This document shows, piece by piece, positions 1 through 9,906 of a stretch of DNA of 64,000 nt. The translations under genes were made by a program, and so were the position numbers. The notes under the pieces are model-generated. The model saw nothing but the letters and a program-made list of their open reading frames with translations. It did not search any database and was not told where the DNA came from. Each line of letters opens with the position of its first letter. Position 1 is the stretch's first letter. This DNA comes from Moesziomyces globuligerus (lineage: Eukaryota; Basidiomycota; Ustilaginomycetes; Ustilaginales; Ustilaginaceae), in assembly GCA_030849465.1 (NCBI GenBank), contig JARVLF010000015.1, forward strand, positions 2,356,001-2,420,000, given 5' to 3'.

Positions 1-540
1 GTTGGACAGCGCAGCGCCTTCCACCGACCAACATGCTGTATTTTACGCCCGGCTCCAGCCCCGAGCCTTCCCGAACGGCTGCACTCCTAGCAGTTCTATT
101 TCTCCCACATCGGCCAACTTGGCCTGGATCTCTAGCTCCGCGCACCATGCTCACAGCGCCTCCTCTTAGTGCAGCTTTCGGCTCGGCCTCGGCCAACGCG
201 TCGCTACAGCAACGCAGCACGCGCGGCCAAGTGTGGGTCCTGTCAAGATGAACAAGGGTCCACCATTTCATTTGCGGCATGCGCGTTACTTATGCACGAT
301 GCTCTTTGGCAAAGGCGCAACCCGGGTGGGAAAGCGCCTTCTCTGCAAAAACCACGTCGTTGGTCCCACGTTCCCTGCCTGCGCTCGCTCTGTGGCCTTT
401 CCACTTCCATCGCTCTCGGTTGCCAGTCGACGCATGCTTCGGTCCGCATCCTGCCTTGATCCCCCCTCGTTCTGGCTTCCTGCGAGGAGACTGGCTCAGA
501 CCCCAAAGCTTTCGAGCAAATTGCTGCGCTGCTCTCGTCT

Positions 541-546
541 CACGTG
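541..546. promoter_or_regulatory. CACGTG E-box, candidate Pho4-type site
   Basis: A perfect CACGTG palindrome lies 580 bp upstream of the Pho84-like start codon. Pho4-type bHLH factors bind this core in phosphate-responsive promoters of other fungi. One six-base match can occur by chance, so its use here is inference from gene context. Confidence 0.3.
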
Positions 547-864
547 GACTTCGGCGCAGCTCGTCCGCAGCCCGCCGGACTCCAATCGCCACCGCCCTCT
601 TTCTTCTCATGCACGTCGCGGACTTTGGAACAAGCATGCCCCTCCGAATCACTTAGCGTGCTTCTCATTTGCGCGCTTCGCATCCTTGGACATCTCGCGG
701 CGACGCCGGCAACCGACGACCGTGCTCTCCATCCTACAGCCGAAATGCAGCCTCACATTGTGCATGTGCGCCTGATCGCCGGCATCTCCAACCAAGCTCT
801 CGCCCAATGCTTGGCTCGATGGGTTCCGGTTCCGAGCACGACCGTCCAAGATCCACTTGGATGA

Positions 865-870
865 TATATA
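865..870 (+). promoter_or_regulatory. Candidate TATA box of the Pho84-like gene
   Basis: TATATA lies about 255 bp upstream of the ATG at 1126. That is farther than the 75-100 bp seen for other TATA-containing genes in this window, so the leader would be long. Confidence 0.3.
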
Positions 871-1125
871 CACTCTTCTTTTCCGCGCACTAGCGGTACA
901 CCTGACTGCCATCCCCCACCGCCCCAATTGTCCGGGCTCGATGCTGCTCGTCCGCTTCACTTTAGCCCCTGCAGCCCCATCCATACGTTGGCCGCAACGC
1001 TGCTCCCGTACGAGCTGAAAGGCGCCCCTGCTCGTCTAGGTAGGTCGAGGAATCACTGCTTGGGCACGATCAGCGCAGGCCGAAAAACACTCTCCTCCGG
1101 CATCTGCTAGATATCTCTAGAAACC

Positions 1126-3312
1126 ATGCCCTTCGGAGCTTCCATGGATGCATGGGCATCCTACTACGACTACCAGTCCGACGAGATCGAGGTCGAGGAT
1201 GGCGTTGGCTCCGCTCGAGCCTCGTCCGAGCTCGACCAGACCGAGTCGCATAGGCAGAGCCAGCGCTTTGGTGAGATCCGCCTCGAGTCGCTCCCACCCA
1301 GCTCGGTCTCGAATGCGCAGCTCCGTCCTATCGACCAGCTGTACAACCAGCTCTTTCCCCTCAGCCTGCACGACCAAGACCAACCTCCAAGCGCACGCAA
1401 CGCCTCTGCTGATGCGCTGTCAGGGGATCATGCCTCGGCAGCGAACCAACCGCGTACCAACAAGCACGCGTCATTCCGAGAAGCGCGGACACAGAGCGTC
1501 GGATTCGACATCCACGTCAGCCATGCCACCGGACGACACGAAGATACGTTCAGCTACAACGCTACGCCGCCTCTCGCACTCGTCGAGCGCAACATGTCCC
1601 GAACGTGGATCGGGCTCACGTGGGGAGAGATCAAGCTCATCACGCTCGCGGGGACCGGCTTTCTGATCGACGCCTACGATCTGTTCATCATCAACATGCT
1701 CTATCCCATCCTCCTCCTCGCCTACTACCCGCCCGGAACGCGCAACATCGAATGGGGGCTCTCCGGAGGCGTGCTCAAGGCGTCGGCAAGCATGGGCAAC
1801 GTCATCGGTCAGCTCCTCTTTGGCTTCCTCGGCGACTTTTGGGGTCGCTCCGTCCTGTACGGCAAGGAGCTCATGCTCGCTATGATCGCCATCGTCCTCA
1901 CCATCTCGGCGCCCGACTCGATCCACGGCCAGGGGGTGACCATCTGGATCGCAGTCTTCCGCTTCTGGATGGGGCTCGGCGTGGGCGCTGACTATCCCAT
2001 GTCGGCCACCGTGGTCGCAGATCGATCCAGCCTCAAGACGCGGGGGTTGCTGCTCTCGCTCATCTTCAGCAACCAGGGATGGGGTGCGTTGCTGGCAGCA
2101 CTGGCCTCTCTCGCCGTCGTCGGGGGCTACAAGTCCTCGATCCAGTCGGGAAACTTCGCCGAACTCAGCGGCGCATGGCGCATTTTGCAGGGACTGCCGC
2201 TTGCACCGGCAGTGATCGTGCTCTACTTCCGCCTGACGCTCGTCGAGTCTGCGCGCTTCGTTCAGGCGAGGTATCTGCAGGACCACGACGACCTCGTCAC
2301 GCATGCTTCCGCAGCTGGTCTGGTGGTGGTGCAGAACTCCAAGGGCGAAGAGGTGGCGATCGAGTCCAGCAGCGGGTATGCCGCGACGGACATGATCAAG
2401 CGGTTCAACAAGCGACGCAATGCCTCGCTCACGCCGTCGTCCGTGTCGTCGCCGCTAAGCTCGAACGAAGGTTCTCGGTACAAGAGTCACATCGACGGTC
2501 GGTCTTTTCCCCGACCGAGCGCGATGCGACGCCAGCTCCCTTCGCCGCGCGATCTGCGCGAGGCGATGCGCAAGGCGGCGGCGCAGAGCCAGGGGTTTGC
2601 CTTCCGCACCATCGGCGTGCCGCGCAATGACTTTTGGGAGTACTTTAGCGAGTGGCGGCATCTGCGCGTGCTGCTCGGAACATCGCTCTCCTGGTTCCTC
2701 GTCGACATCACCTTCTACGGCATCAACCTGAACCAGTCGGCGATCTTTGCACTGATCGGCTATACGGAAGGCGATGCTTGGCACAAGATGTTCCGACTGG
2801 CGCTGGGCAATCTCATCGTGGTGCTAGCAGGCTTCCTTCCGGGGTACTACATCACTGTGGCGTTGATCGAAGTCGTCGGACGCAAGAAGATCCAGCTCTT
2901 TGGGTTTGCGGCCAACGCGGTCCTTTTCATCGCGCTTGCGCTCACCTACGAGCGAATCATCCACCAGGCAGCGCCCTTCTTCGTTGTCTTTGTCTTGCTC
3001 CAGCTGAGCTTCAACGCGGGCAGCAACGCCACCACCTTTATCGTGCCCGCCGAGGTGTTTCCGACGAGGATCAGGGCGACGGCCCACGGCTTTTGCGCGG
3101 CGATGGGCAAGCTCGGCAGCATCGTCTCGTCGCTCGGCTTCAGCGTGCTTGCCAACGACCGGCGCTTCGGTCACACGGGCATCTTCTGGGTCTTCTTCGG
3201 CGTCAGTCTGCTCGGTCTCATCGTGACCGTGCTGCTCGTGCCCGAGACCAAGGGCTACGATGCAGACGCCGTCGACAGGACAGAGCTGCTCGAGCGATCC
3301 AGGATGGCCTGA
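1126..3312 (+). CDS. MFS inorganic phosphate/glycerophospho-compound transporter (Pho84/Git1 family)
   Basis: A 728-residue, intronless plasma-membrane transporter. After a hydrophilic N-terminal extension of about 165 residues, the phosphate:H+ symporter family pattern begins with GTGFLIDAYDLFIIN (176-190). The family's GxGxGxDYP signature appears as GLGVGADYPMSA (283-294), and the cytoplasmic PAEVFPTRIRATAHG motif is at 641-655. A Ser-rich central loop (about 385-505) separates the two six-helix halves. TFYGINLN (529-536) matches the helix-7 region of Pho84. Pho84 has Gly where this protein has Ala286, and Git1-type glycerophosphoinositol carriers are close relatives, so the substrate could be phosphate or a glycerophosphodiester. 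The extra N-terminus makes it about 150 residues longer than usual. The ATG has an A at -3 and is the first in frame. Confidence 0.85.
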   Translation: MPFGASMDAWASYYDYQSDEIEVEDGVGSARASSELDQTESHRQSQRFGEIRLESLPPSSVSNAQLRPIDQLYNQLFPLSLHDQDQPPSARNASADALSGDHASAANQPRTNKHASFREARTQSVGFDIHVSHATGRHEDTFSYNATPPLALVERNMSRTWIGLTWGEIKLITLAGTGFLIDAYDLFIINMLYPILLLAYYPPGTRNIEWGLSGGVLKASASMGNVIGQLLFGFLGDFWGRSVLYGKELMLAMIAIVLTISAPDSIHGQGVTIWIAVFRFWMGLGVGADYPMSATVVADRSSLKTRGLLLSLIFSNQGWGALLAALASLAVVGGYKSSIQSGNFAELSGAWRILQGLPLAPAVIVLYFRLTLVESARFVQARYLQDHDDLVTHASAAGLVVVQNSKGEEVAIESSSGYAATDMIKRFNKRRNASLTPSSVSSPLSSNEGSRYKSHIDGRSFPRPSAMRRQLPSPRDLREAMRKAAAQSQGFAFRTIGVPRNDFWEYFSEWRHLRVLLGTSLSWFLVDITFYGINLNQSAIFALIGYTEGDAWHKMFRLALGNLIVVLAGFLPGYYITVALIEVVGRKKIQLFGFAANAVLFIALALTYERIIHQAAPFFVVFVLLQLSFNAGSNATTFIVPAEVFPTRIRATAHGFCAAMGKLGSIVSSLGFSVLANDRRFGHTGIFWVFFGVSLLGLIVTVLLVPETKGYDADAVDRTELLERSRMA

Positions 3313-3575
3313 TCGGCATACGCGGTTCGATCGTGTACTATAGACCTGCTCCCGACACTCTCTAGACCAGAGACTTCGTTTAATTCTCATGTCACATTCT
3401 CTGACTTGGCCGACGTATCGACATGTGGATACGCACAAACGCAGAAGGAGGGCTGCAGAGGTCGTGTGATGCCGTTGCGTAGAGAGACAACGTGTTAAGC
3501 CGTTGATGTTGGATCTCACATGTGTGGTGTTTGAAAATTGTTCTTGGGCTGAATCGTTATTTAAATTCTGCACGA

Positions 3576-3607
<32 letters not shown>

Positions 3608-4020
3608 GATGCCAAGCGAGGCCGCGCAGCTCAAAAGCGGAGTCGCCAATAAACGCCACGCTCGGACCCGTTTGGCTGAGCGCTGCATCCGTCCGGTACG
3701 CTCATCTTGCGCTCGAGCGCTGAACCTTTCCTCCTCTCCCTGCTCCTTCTTCACCTCTCGCCGAACATCGACAAGGACGCAGCAAAAGCCTCTCGGACGC
3801 CGATAACCTTGGTCGTCTGGGGTCTCTGTGCTCTTGCTCGGTAGCACCAGCTTCCACCTCGGCTCACTCAACTGCTTCGGCATCTTCGCTCGACCACTGC
3901 ATCTCCAGCTCTTGCATGTCGGCGGGCCCACGAGCTCCACCGCCCTACCCGCTCTAGCGCAACAGCGGCAACTCTCAAACGCTTGCATGCAGATACACCC
4001 ATCGACCTGCGTCGTCCGCC
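3313..4020. other. Intergenic gap between the transporter and KOG1
   Basis: This gap holds the transporter 3' UTR and the KOG1 promoter and leader. The only notable structure is a (CTG)10 tract at 3577-3606. The polyglutamine or polyalanine reading frames across it have no domain and are not called. Confidence 0.6.
3577..3606. repeat. (CTG)10 trinucleotide tract
   Basis: Ten uninterrupted CTG units lie in non-coding DNA between the transporter stop and the KOG1 start. A second perfect (CTG)10 occurs at 40942-40971, also outside a called gene. Confidence 0.95.
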
Positions 4021-7000
4021 ATGGCCCATCTCGCCGCCCACTTTGAGCATGCGCACGCGCGCCAGTCGTCGTCCAACCCTTCACCCTCGCCGCACCCGTA
4101 CCTTGTCGAGCACGATGCGCGCTCCAGTGCATCAGCGACCCCATCCAGCCGCTCGAACCAGGTGCAGCATGCCTTTCCTCTGCTCTCCGACTCCGGTCAG
4201 TTGGTCCGCGCCTCTCCATCAACCGGCGTCATCCCCAGCCATGTCGTGGGTCGGGACGCAAATGGATCGTCAGATCAGATCGACCACAACGACTCGCAGC
4301 AACTCGCATCAGAGCTAGACGAAGACGACGATGCGTCTACTGCCAGCGGTCGCCGCCACGGAGCCCTGCTCGTCGAAGAGGTCAACGAGTGGATGCTCCA
4401 GCACTCCTTCTTCCACTGGGGCCTCAAGCGTCACATCACCCATGGCAATCCCAAGCCCAGAGACGAGAGGGACCTTCCAGATTGGCGTATGCGCGAGCGC
4501 TTACGAACCGTCACAGCTGCACTCGTCATGTGCCTCAACATCGGTGTCGATCCCCCCGACGTCTCCAAGACCAACCCGTGCTCCAAACTCATCTGCTGGA
4601 TGGACCCCAGCTCCCTCGAAGTCTCAAAGGCACTCCCTGCCATCGGTCGCAACCTCCAGGCTCAGTTCGAGACTCTCAGCACAAAGACACGATACAAGCA
4701 GTACCTCGACCCCATCGTAGAAGAGACTCGCCGCTTCTGCACCACCCTCCGAAGGGCCGCCAAGGACGAGCGCGTGCTCTTCTACTACAATGGCTACGGC
4801 GTGCCCAAACCCACCCCTGGCGGCGAGATCTGGGTCTTCAACAAGGCGTACACGCAGTACATTCCGGTCACCCTCTACGACCTTCTCACCTGGCTCGGAA
4901 GCCCGTGCATCTTCGTCTGGGATGCCAGTTCGGCCGGCAACGTTGTCGTCAACTTCAAGCGTCTTCAAGAGCGCAAGGCCGAAGAGGAGGCCGCCAGGGC
5001 GAATCGAAGCGACAGGGAAGGTCGCGATCGCGATCGTGCGTCTGGTGCATCCGCTTCATCCGCAAAGAAGTCGTCCGACCCGTCATCTTCCGGCGAAGAG
5101 CCACATTTCCCCTTGCGCGAGTCCATCCATCTCGCAGCCTGCGGTCCCGACGAGGTGCTGCCCATGAATCCAGACCTGCCCGCAGATCTGTTTACCTGCT
5201 GCCTCACCTCGCCCATCGAAATCTCCCTCCGATGGTTCGTGCTTCAGAACCCACTCCCCTCCAAACTCAACGTCGACATGGTCATGAACATCCCTGGCCG
5301 TCTGCAAGACAGGAGGACGCCGCTCGGCGAACTCAACTGGATCTTCACCGCCATCACCGACACCATCGCTTGGACTGTTCTGCCTCGCACCATCTTCCGC
5401 CGCCTCTTCCGAGACGATCTCATGGTGGCCGCCCTCCTCCGCAACTTCCTTCTCGCCGAGCGAATCATGCGCTTCTACCACTGCACGCCCATGAGCCATC
5501 CCAAGCTGCCGCCCACCCACAACCATCCTCTCTGGGACAGCTGGGATCTCGCCGTGGACCAATGCCTCGCCCAGCTACCCACCTTACTCGCCAAAGAGCG
5601 CGCACAGGCAGAGGCAGCCGAGGGAGGACCACCCGTTCCACCGCATCTCGCTTCGTTCGAGTACCGCCACAGCACTTTCTTCAGTGAGCAACTCAAGGCC
5701 TTCGAGGTCTGGCTCCAGCAGGGCGGCGTCAGTAGGAAGGGAAGGAGACGTCGAGTCAATGCCGCCATCACGCCGCACGGCAACCCTTCCGCTGGCCTCT
5801 CGTCAGCTGCAACAGGCGCTGACCCGGACGCTTTCGATGATGACGGAGATGCGAGCCCCGTGCGCGAGCCGCCTGACCAGCTCCCCATCGTGCTGCAGGT
5901 GCTGCTGTCGCAGGCACACCGTCTCCGTGCCCTCATCCTGCTCAGTCAGTTCCTCGACCTCGGTCCATGGGCCGTCAACATGGCGCTCAGCATCGGCATC
6001 TTCCCCTACGTGCTCAAGCTCCTGCAGAGTCCGGCTGCTGATCTCAAGCCGGTGCTGATCTACATCTGGGCGCGCATTCTCGCCGTCGACCGCAGCTGTC
6101 AGAACGACCTTCTCCGCGACAACGGCTTTGTCTACTTTGCTGGCGTCCTCAGCCCCTTCCAGAACAATCCGGCAGGACAGAACGCCGGTGCCAACGGGCC
6201 TTCCATCCCCATTCCCAACGTGTCCGAGCACCAGGCTATGTGCGCCTTCATCCTTGCCGTCTTCTGCCAAGACTTCCCCGCAGGTCAGGCGGCGTGTCTC
6301 GAGACGGACGTCATGCACTCGTGTCTCGAACATCTTGAGGATGACGACTTTTTGCTTCGGCAGTGGAGTGCGCTCTGTCTCGCGCAGCTCTGGGACGACA
6401 ACGAAGCCGGCAAGGCACGTGCCATTTCGCTCGACGCGCACGGCAAGCTCTGCTGCATGCTTAGCGACGTTTCGCCCGAAGTGCGCGCAGCAGTGCTCCA
6501 TGCTCTCGGCACTTTGCTCGGCGCTAGCGGTTCCAGCCAGGACCAGGTCGACATCGTCTCGTACGCTTCAGGCGAAGCGACTCCTGTGCAGAGCGGCGGT
6601 AGTTCCGCTCGACCCGCCTCGGCAAGGCGCTTCTGCCCCGGCACTGGCGCCGCCACGGGTCTGCCACCAGCCAAGCAGCGCGGTCTCGAGGTCGGCATTG
6701 CGACTGCCATGCTCACCACCAAGGGCGACTGCAGTCCGCTGGTGCGCAAGGAGCTCGTCATCGCGCTCAGCCCTGTGGTAGCCGAGTACAAGGGCTTCTT
6801 CGTCCTCGCTGCCTACCTGTACTACTCCAAGGAGGGCAGTTTGCAGAATCCACCCTCGCAGCAGGAACGCAAGTCGACGACCACAAAGGGCAAGGCGCAC
6901 AGCACCGCAGACCGTCGCGGCTCTCTGAACAATCTGAGTCGATCCGCCTCGAACAGCAGCACGGCGGCATTCTCGGCTGGTTCGCTTGCGAACGAAGAGG

Positions 7001-9720
7001 CGCTCCTCGCTCGTATCGCCTCCAAGCTGCTCATCGAGGAGGAGATCGAACAGGAGGACATCACCAACATCCCTGCCTTCGTCACGATCTTTGTGGCGCT
7101 CTTGGATCTGAGCGTCGATTCCAACCCGGAGGTGGCGAATCTTGCCTGCACGGTGGTCGACTTTATCATCGCCCTGCTGCTCGAGAGCCATGTCGCTACT
7201 GCGGGTGAGAGCGCCCTGCGCGGCTTCGGCGCTGCCGAGGCCGTCACGCGCTTCACGACGCCGACGAGCACGGACGCAGCGCCGGAGGGATACTTCCCTC
7301 TGGCGCCGAGGTCTGCTGTCTCGACGCCCGGCTCGACGGAGGAGATGTCGACTTCGCAGATCGCTGCGATGCATGGTGCGCATGTTCCTCCGTCTGGCTT
7401 CGGCACGGGAGGGTCAGGACCCGCTCGACCACGCTCGACGCCTAGGACGGACGCGCGTGTGCAGCCGAAGCGCGCCTCGACGCTTGCGCAGGCTGTCAAG
7501 ACTCTGGCGACGCTGGGCTACTCGCGCCCCGCTTCGCCCGTCGGCTCGGACCACGACAGTCTCGGACGACCTCTGTACGGAGAGGCGGGCCCGTCGGGCA
7601 TCCCACCACCCGGTCCGGCTGTCATTGCGCCGCGCAGGAGCCCGGGCAATAAGGCGGCACCCGCGCAGTACAGCTCGCCGTACTCGCCGCGCGGAGGGGT
7701 GGGAGCAGCGCCCATGACGCCCTCGCTCGAACCTCCGTCCACGATGTCGATGCCGTCGTCGCCACTCAACTCGAACACTAAGCTGAGCAATCGTTCGCAG
7801 AGCGCGGAGAGCCTCTCGTACATCAACGGCAAAGGCGACCGCAAGAATTCGCTCGGTCGAGGTGCGATGGTTCAGTCGCCACAGCACTTCATCAATGGCA
7901 ACGGCAGCGCAAATGGCAATGGCATGGACGGGCCCAACAGCGGCGTGCCCGACCCACAGCGCTTCTACGGCGACGAGCTCGAGAACGATCCGCACGTCGC
8001 GGTCGACGACCACGTCAAGGTGGGCGACGCGCTGGCCGGGCTCATCGCCATGGACATGTTCCGCTTCCGACAGCGATTTTCGGGGAGTGCGGAAGGGTCG
8101 ACGCAGAACACGCCGGCATCCTCTCCCGCTGTCAGCCGAGCGAATCGGTGGGGACTGGTATCAACGCCAGGGAGCACAGTCAGCACGCCGTCGGGCTCGA
8201 TCGGCTCTGGTGGTGGCGGTGCCGAGCTGCGCGAGACGCTGCCGCTCAAGAGCCGGCTGTTTGCGTGGTGCAGCGAGTACTACATCGAGCCGCAGATGAA
8301 GCAGGCCGAGAGCGAGGAGCCGGGCAGCATCAAGTACAACGTGCAGCACTGGAAGAAGCAGCGCAACAGCCGGCTGACGGAGCACTCGCTCGAGATCGCC
8401 GATGCGGCTGCGCAGAGCGCGTGGTCCGAGCACGGCGGCTATATCCGCAACGGCGCTGTGCCGCATCTGATGCTGTTCCACCAGTACGAGAACCATCTGG
8501 TGACGGCGAGCGACCAGGACACGGTGGCGGTGTGGGACTGGGAGGAGAAGCGGCTGCTCTCTCGCTTCGCCAACGGCAATCCGGCGCGGACGAACATCAC
8601 GTCGGCGCTGTTCATCAACGAGGACAGCGATGCGATGCTGCTCGTGGGTTCGGCCGAGGGCAACGTGCGCATCTATCGGCACTACGACTCGCCCGCACAC
8701 ACGGCGGGCTTCCGCGGTCCCGAGCTCGCCTCGAGCTTCCAGGCGCTGCCGGATCTGGTGCGGAGCAAGCGGCCGAGTGGGCTGGTGGTCGACTGGCTGC
8801 AGGGTTCGGGGCATCTGTTGGCGGGAGGCGACAGCCGCGTGATCCGGGTGTGGGACGCGCATCGCGAGCTGTGCGTGGTCGACATCCCCACGCGCGCCTC
8901 GAGCTGCGTGACGTCGATCTCGTCCGAGTCCGACTTTGGCCATCTGTTTGTGGCGGGCTTTGGCGACGGGACGGTGGGCGTGTACGACCGACGCAATCCG
9001 CCCGAGGCGAGTCTGGTGCGGCTGTGGGAGGAGCATCAGACGTGGGTGCAGAACGTGCATCTGCAGAAGCGCGGCTCGCGCGAGCTCGTCACCGCCAGCG
9101 TGGATGGCGAGGTGAGGCTCTGGGACATGCGCGTCCGCTCGTCGATCGCCCAGCTCAGCATGGGTGCCAAGCTTGGTGGCAAGCTCTCGTGCATGGCGGT
9201 GCACGAACGCGTGCCGCTGTTTGCGGCTAGCTCGGCGCCCAAGCCGCTGCGGCCGAGTGCGGCACCACAGACGGTGTTGCTGACGCATCTCGAGACGCTC
9301 ACCACGCTGGGCAAGCCGATCACGCGCACGTTTGCACCCGCCGGGTCGACGCAGCATCTGGGCAACAGTACGCTGCTGTATCCGCCGGATGCCGTGAATG
9401 CGGGCGCGCACCATCACCATCATCTCCACCACCTCCACCATCCGGGCGAGACGCACCACGCGCCCCCCACGCCCTCGGCGAGCGGATTCGGGCTGCTGTC
9501 CGCGGGACATCAGTCGACGGGTGCCGCGGGCGGATCGCACGGTTCGATGCTGAATCCCTCCAGTCCGCTTCACACGCTTCTGCCTCCGGCCACGGAGCTG
9601 CCTCCATCGAGCTTCGCCCCAGCCATGGGCAGCATGGCTTTCCACCCGTATCTCCCCATCCTGGCGTTCGGTGGACCGGATACCGTCATCGAACTGCGCG
9701 AGTGGCCCGATCCCAACTAA
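4021..9720 (+). CDS. KOG1: Kog1/Raptor, scaffold subunit of TOR complex 1
   Basis: This 1899-residue intronless protein presents substrates to TOR kinase in TORC1 at the vacuole/lysosome membrane. The raptor N-terminal caspase-like domain starts near residue 115 (EVNEWMLQHSFFHWGLKRH) and continues to about 560. It includes the conserved FYYNGYGVPKPTPGGEIWVF stretch and the IFVWDASSAGNVVVNF segment, which ends just before a charged Ser-rich insertion at about 317-355. HEAT-type repeats occupy roughly 600-1080, including VEDDxF-like helices and a KSRLFAWCSEYY motif further on. A disordered Ser/Pro-rich linker covers about 1090-1400. A seven-bladed WD40 propeller fills about 1480-1899, with a His-rich loop near 1795. 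The ATG follows a good context (gccATGGCC). Length is typical of basidiomycete raptors with long linkers. Confidence 0.95.
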   Translation: MAHLAAHFEHAHARQSSSNPSPSPHPYLVEHDARSSASATPSSRSNQVQHAFPLLSDSGQLVRASPSTGVIPSHVVGRDANGSSDQIDHNDSQQLASELDEDDDASTASGRRHGALLVEEVNEWMLQHSFFHWGLKRHITHGNPKPRDERDLPDWRMRERLRTVTAALVMCLNIGVDPPDVSKTNPCSKLICWMDPSSLEVSKALPAIGRNLQAQFETLSTKTRYKQYLDPIVEETRRFCTTLRRAAKDERVLFYYNGYGVPKPTPGGEIWVFNKAYTQYIPVTLYDLLTWLGSPCIFVWDASSAGNVVVNFKRLQERKAEEEAARANRSDREGRDRDRASGASASSAKKSSDPSSSGEEPHFPLRESIHLAACGPDEVLPMNPDLPADLFTCCLTSPIEISLRWFVLQNPLPSKLNVDMVMNIPGRLQDRRTPLGELNWIFTAITDTIAWTVLPRTIFRRLFRDDLMVAALLRNFLLAERIMRFYHCTPMSHPKLPPTHNHPLWDSWDLAVDQCLAQLPTLLAKERAQAEAAEGGPPVPPHLASFEYRHSTFFSEQLKAFEVWLQQGGVSRKGRRRRVNAAITPHGNPSAGLSSAATGADPDAFDDDGDASPVREPPDQLPIVLQVLLSQAHRLRALILLSQFLDLGPWAVNMALSIGIFPYVLKLLQSPAADLKPVLIYIWARILAVDRSCQNDLLRDNGFVYFAGVLSPFQNNPAGQNAGANGPSIPIPNVSEHQAMCAFILAVFCQDFPAGQAACLETDVMHSCLEHLEDDDFLLRQWSALCLAQLWDDNEAGKARAISLDAHGKLCCMLSDVSPEVRAAVLHALGTLLGASGSSQDQVDIVSYASGEATPVQSGGSSARPASARRFCPGTGAATGLPPAKQRGLEVGIATAMLTTKGDCSPLVRKELVIALSPVVAEYKGFFVLAAYLYYSKEGSLQNPPSQQERKSTTTKGKAHSTADRRGSLNNLSRSASNSSTAAFSAGSLANEEALLARIASKLLIEEEIEQEDITNIPAFVTIFVALLDLSVDSNPEVANLACTVVDFIIALLLESHVATAGESALRGFGAAEAVTRFTTPTSTDAAPEGYFPLAPRSAVSTPGSTEEMSTSQIAAMHGAHVPPSGFGTGGSGPARPRSTPRTDARVQPKRASTLAQAVKTLATLGYSRPASPVGSDHDSLGRPLYGEAGPSGIPPPGPAVIAPRRSPGNKAAPAQYSSPYSPRGGVGAAPMTPSLEPPSTMSMPSSPLNSNTKLSNRSQSAESLSYINGKGDRKNSLGRGAMVQSPQHFINGNGSANGNGMDGPNSGVPDPQRFYGDELENDPHVAVDDHVKVGDALAGLIAMDMFRFRQRFSGSAEGSTQNTPASSPAVSRANRWGLVSTPGSTVSTPSGSIGSGGGGAELRETLPLKSRLFAWCSEYYIEPQMKQAESEEPGSIKYNVQHWKKQRNSRLTEHSLEIADAAAQSAWSEHGGYIRNGAVPHLMLFHQYENHLVTASDQDTVAVWDWEEKRLLSRFANGNPARTNITSALFINEDSDAMLLVGSAEGNVRIYRHYDSPAHTAGFRGPELASSFQALPDLVRSKRPSGLVVDWLQGSGHLLAGGDSRVIRVWDAHRELCVVDIPTRASSCVTSISSESDFGHLFVAGFGDGTVGVYDRRNPPEASLVRLWEEHQTWVQNVHLQKRGSRELVTASVDGEVRLWDMRVRSSIAQLSMGAKLGGKLSCMAVHERVPLFAASSAPKPLRPSAAPQTVLLTHLETLTTLGKPITRTFAPAGSTQHLGNSTLLYPPDAVNAGAHHHHHLHHLHHPGETHHAPPTPSASGFGLLSAGHQSTGAAGGSHGSMLNPSSPLHTLLPPATELPPSSFAPAMGSMAFHPYLPILAFGGPDTVIELREWPDPN

Positions 9721-9721
9721 A

Positions 9722-9738
9722 CCCCCCCCCCCCCCCCC
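9722..9738. repeat. Poly-C homopolymer run of about 17
   Basis: An uninterrupted C run starts two bases after the KOG1 stop codon, in the 3' UTR. The exact length is uncertain because homopolymers are error-prone in sequencing. Confidence 0.85.
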
Positions 9739-9906
9739 GCGTGTTTCGCAGTTGCCTCACAAATCAATGGTCACGTTTCACTCACATCGTCATCACGAAG
9801 CCACGGCAGCCAGGCACGAGTGGAAAGATGGGCAAAGGGGTACAAATACAGAGTTGGGATGCATGAGCGATGCGAGTAAGAGTTAGAGGAACAACGAGGG
9901 CAATGT

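Larger units (their letters stand above)
1..1125. other. Intergenic region upstream of the phosphate-transporter-like gene
   Basis: No convincing gene is visible. All open frames here are short, overlap on both strands and have no recognisable domain. The region contains a perfect CACGTG palindrome at 541-546 and a TATATA element at 865-870. The last ~200 bp before the start at 1126 most likely hold the core promoter and 5' leader. Confidence 0.6.

Noticed and set aside
2824..3615. Polyglutamine-starting minus-strand frame overlapping the transporter 3' end
   Set aside because: Antisense to transmembrane coding sequence; the Gln run is only the CTG tract.
8161..9645. 494-codon minus-strand frame inside KOG1
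   Set aside because: Arg/His-rich shadow of the WD40 region, no recognisable family.
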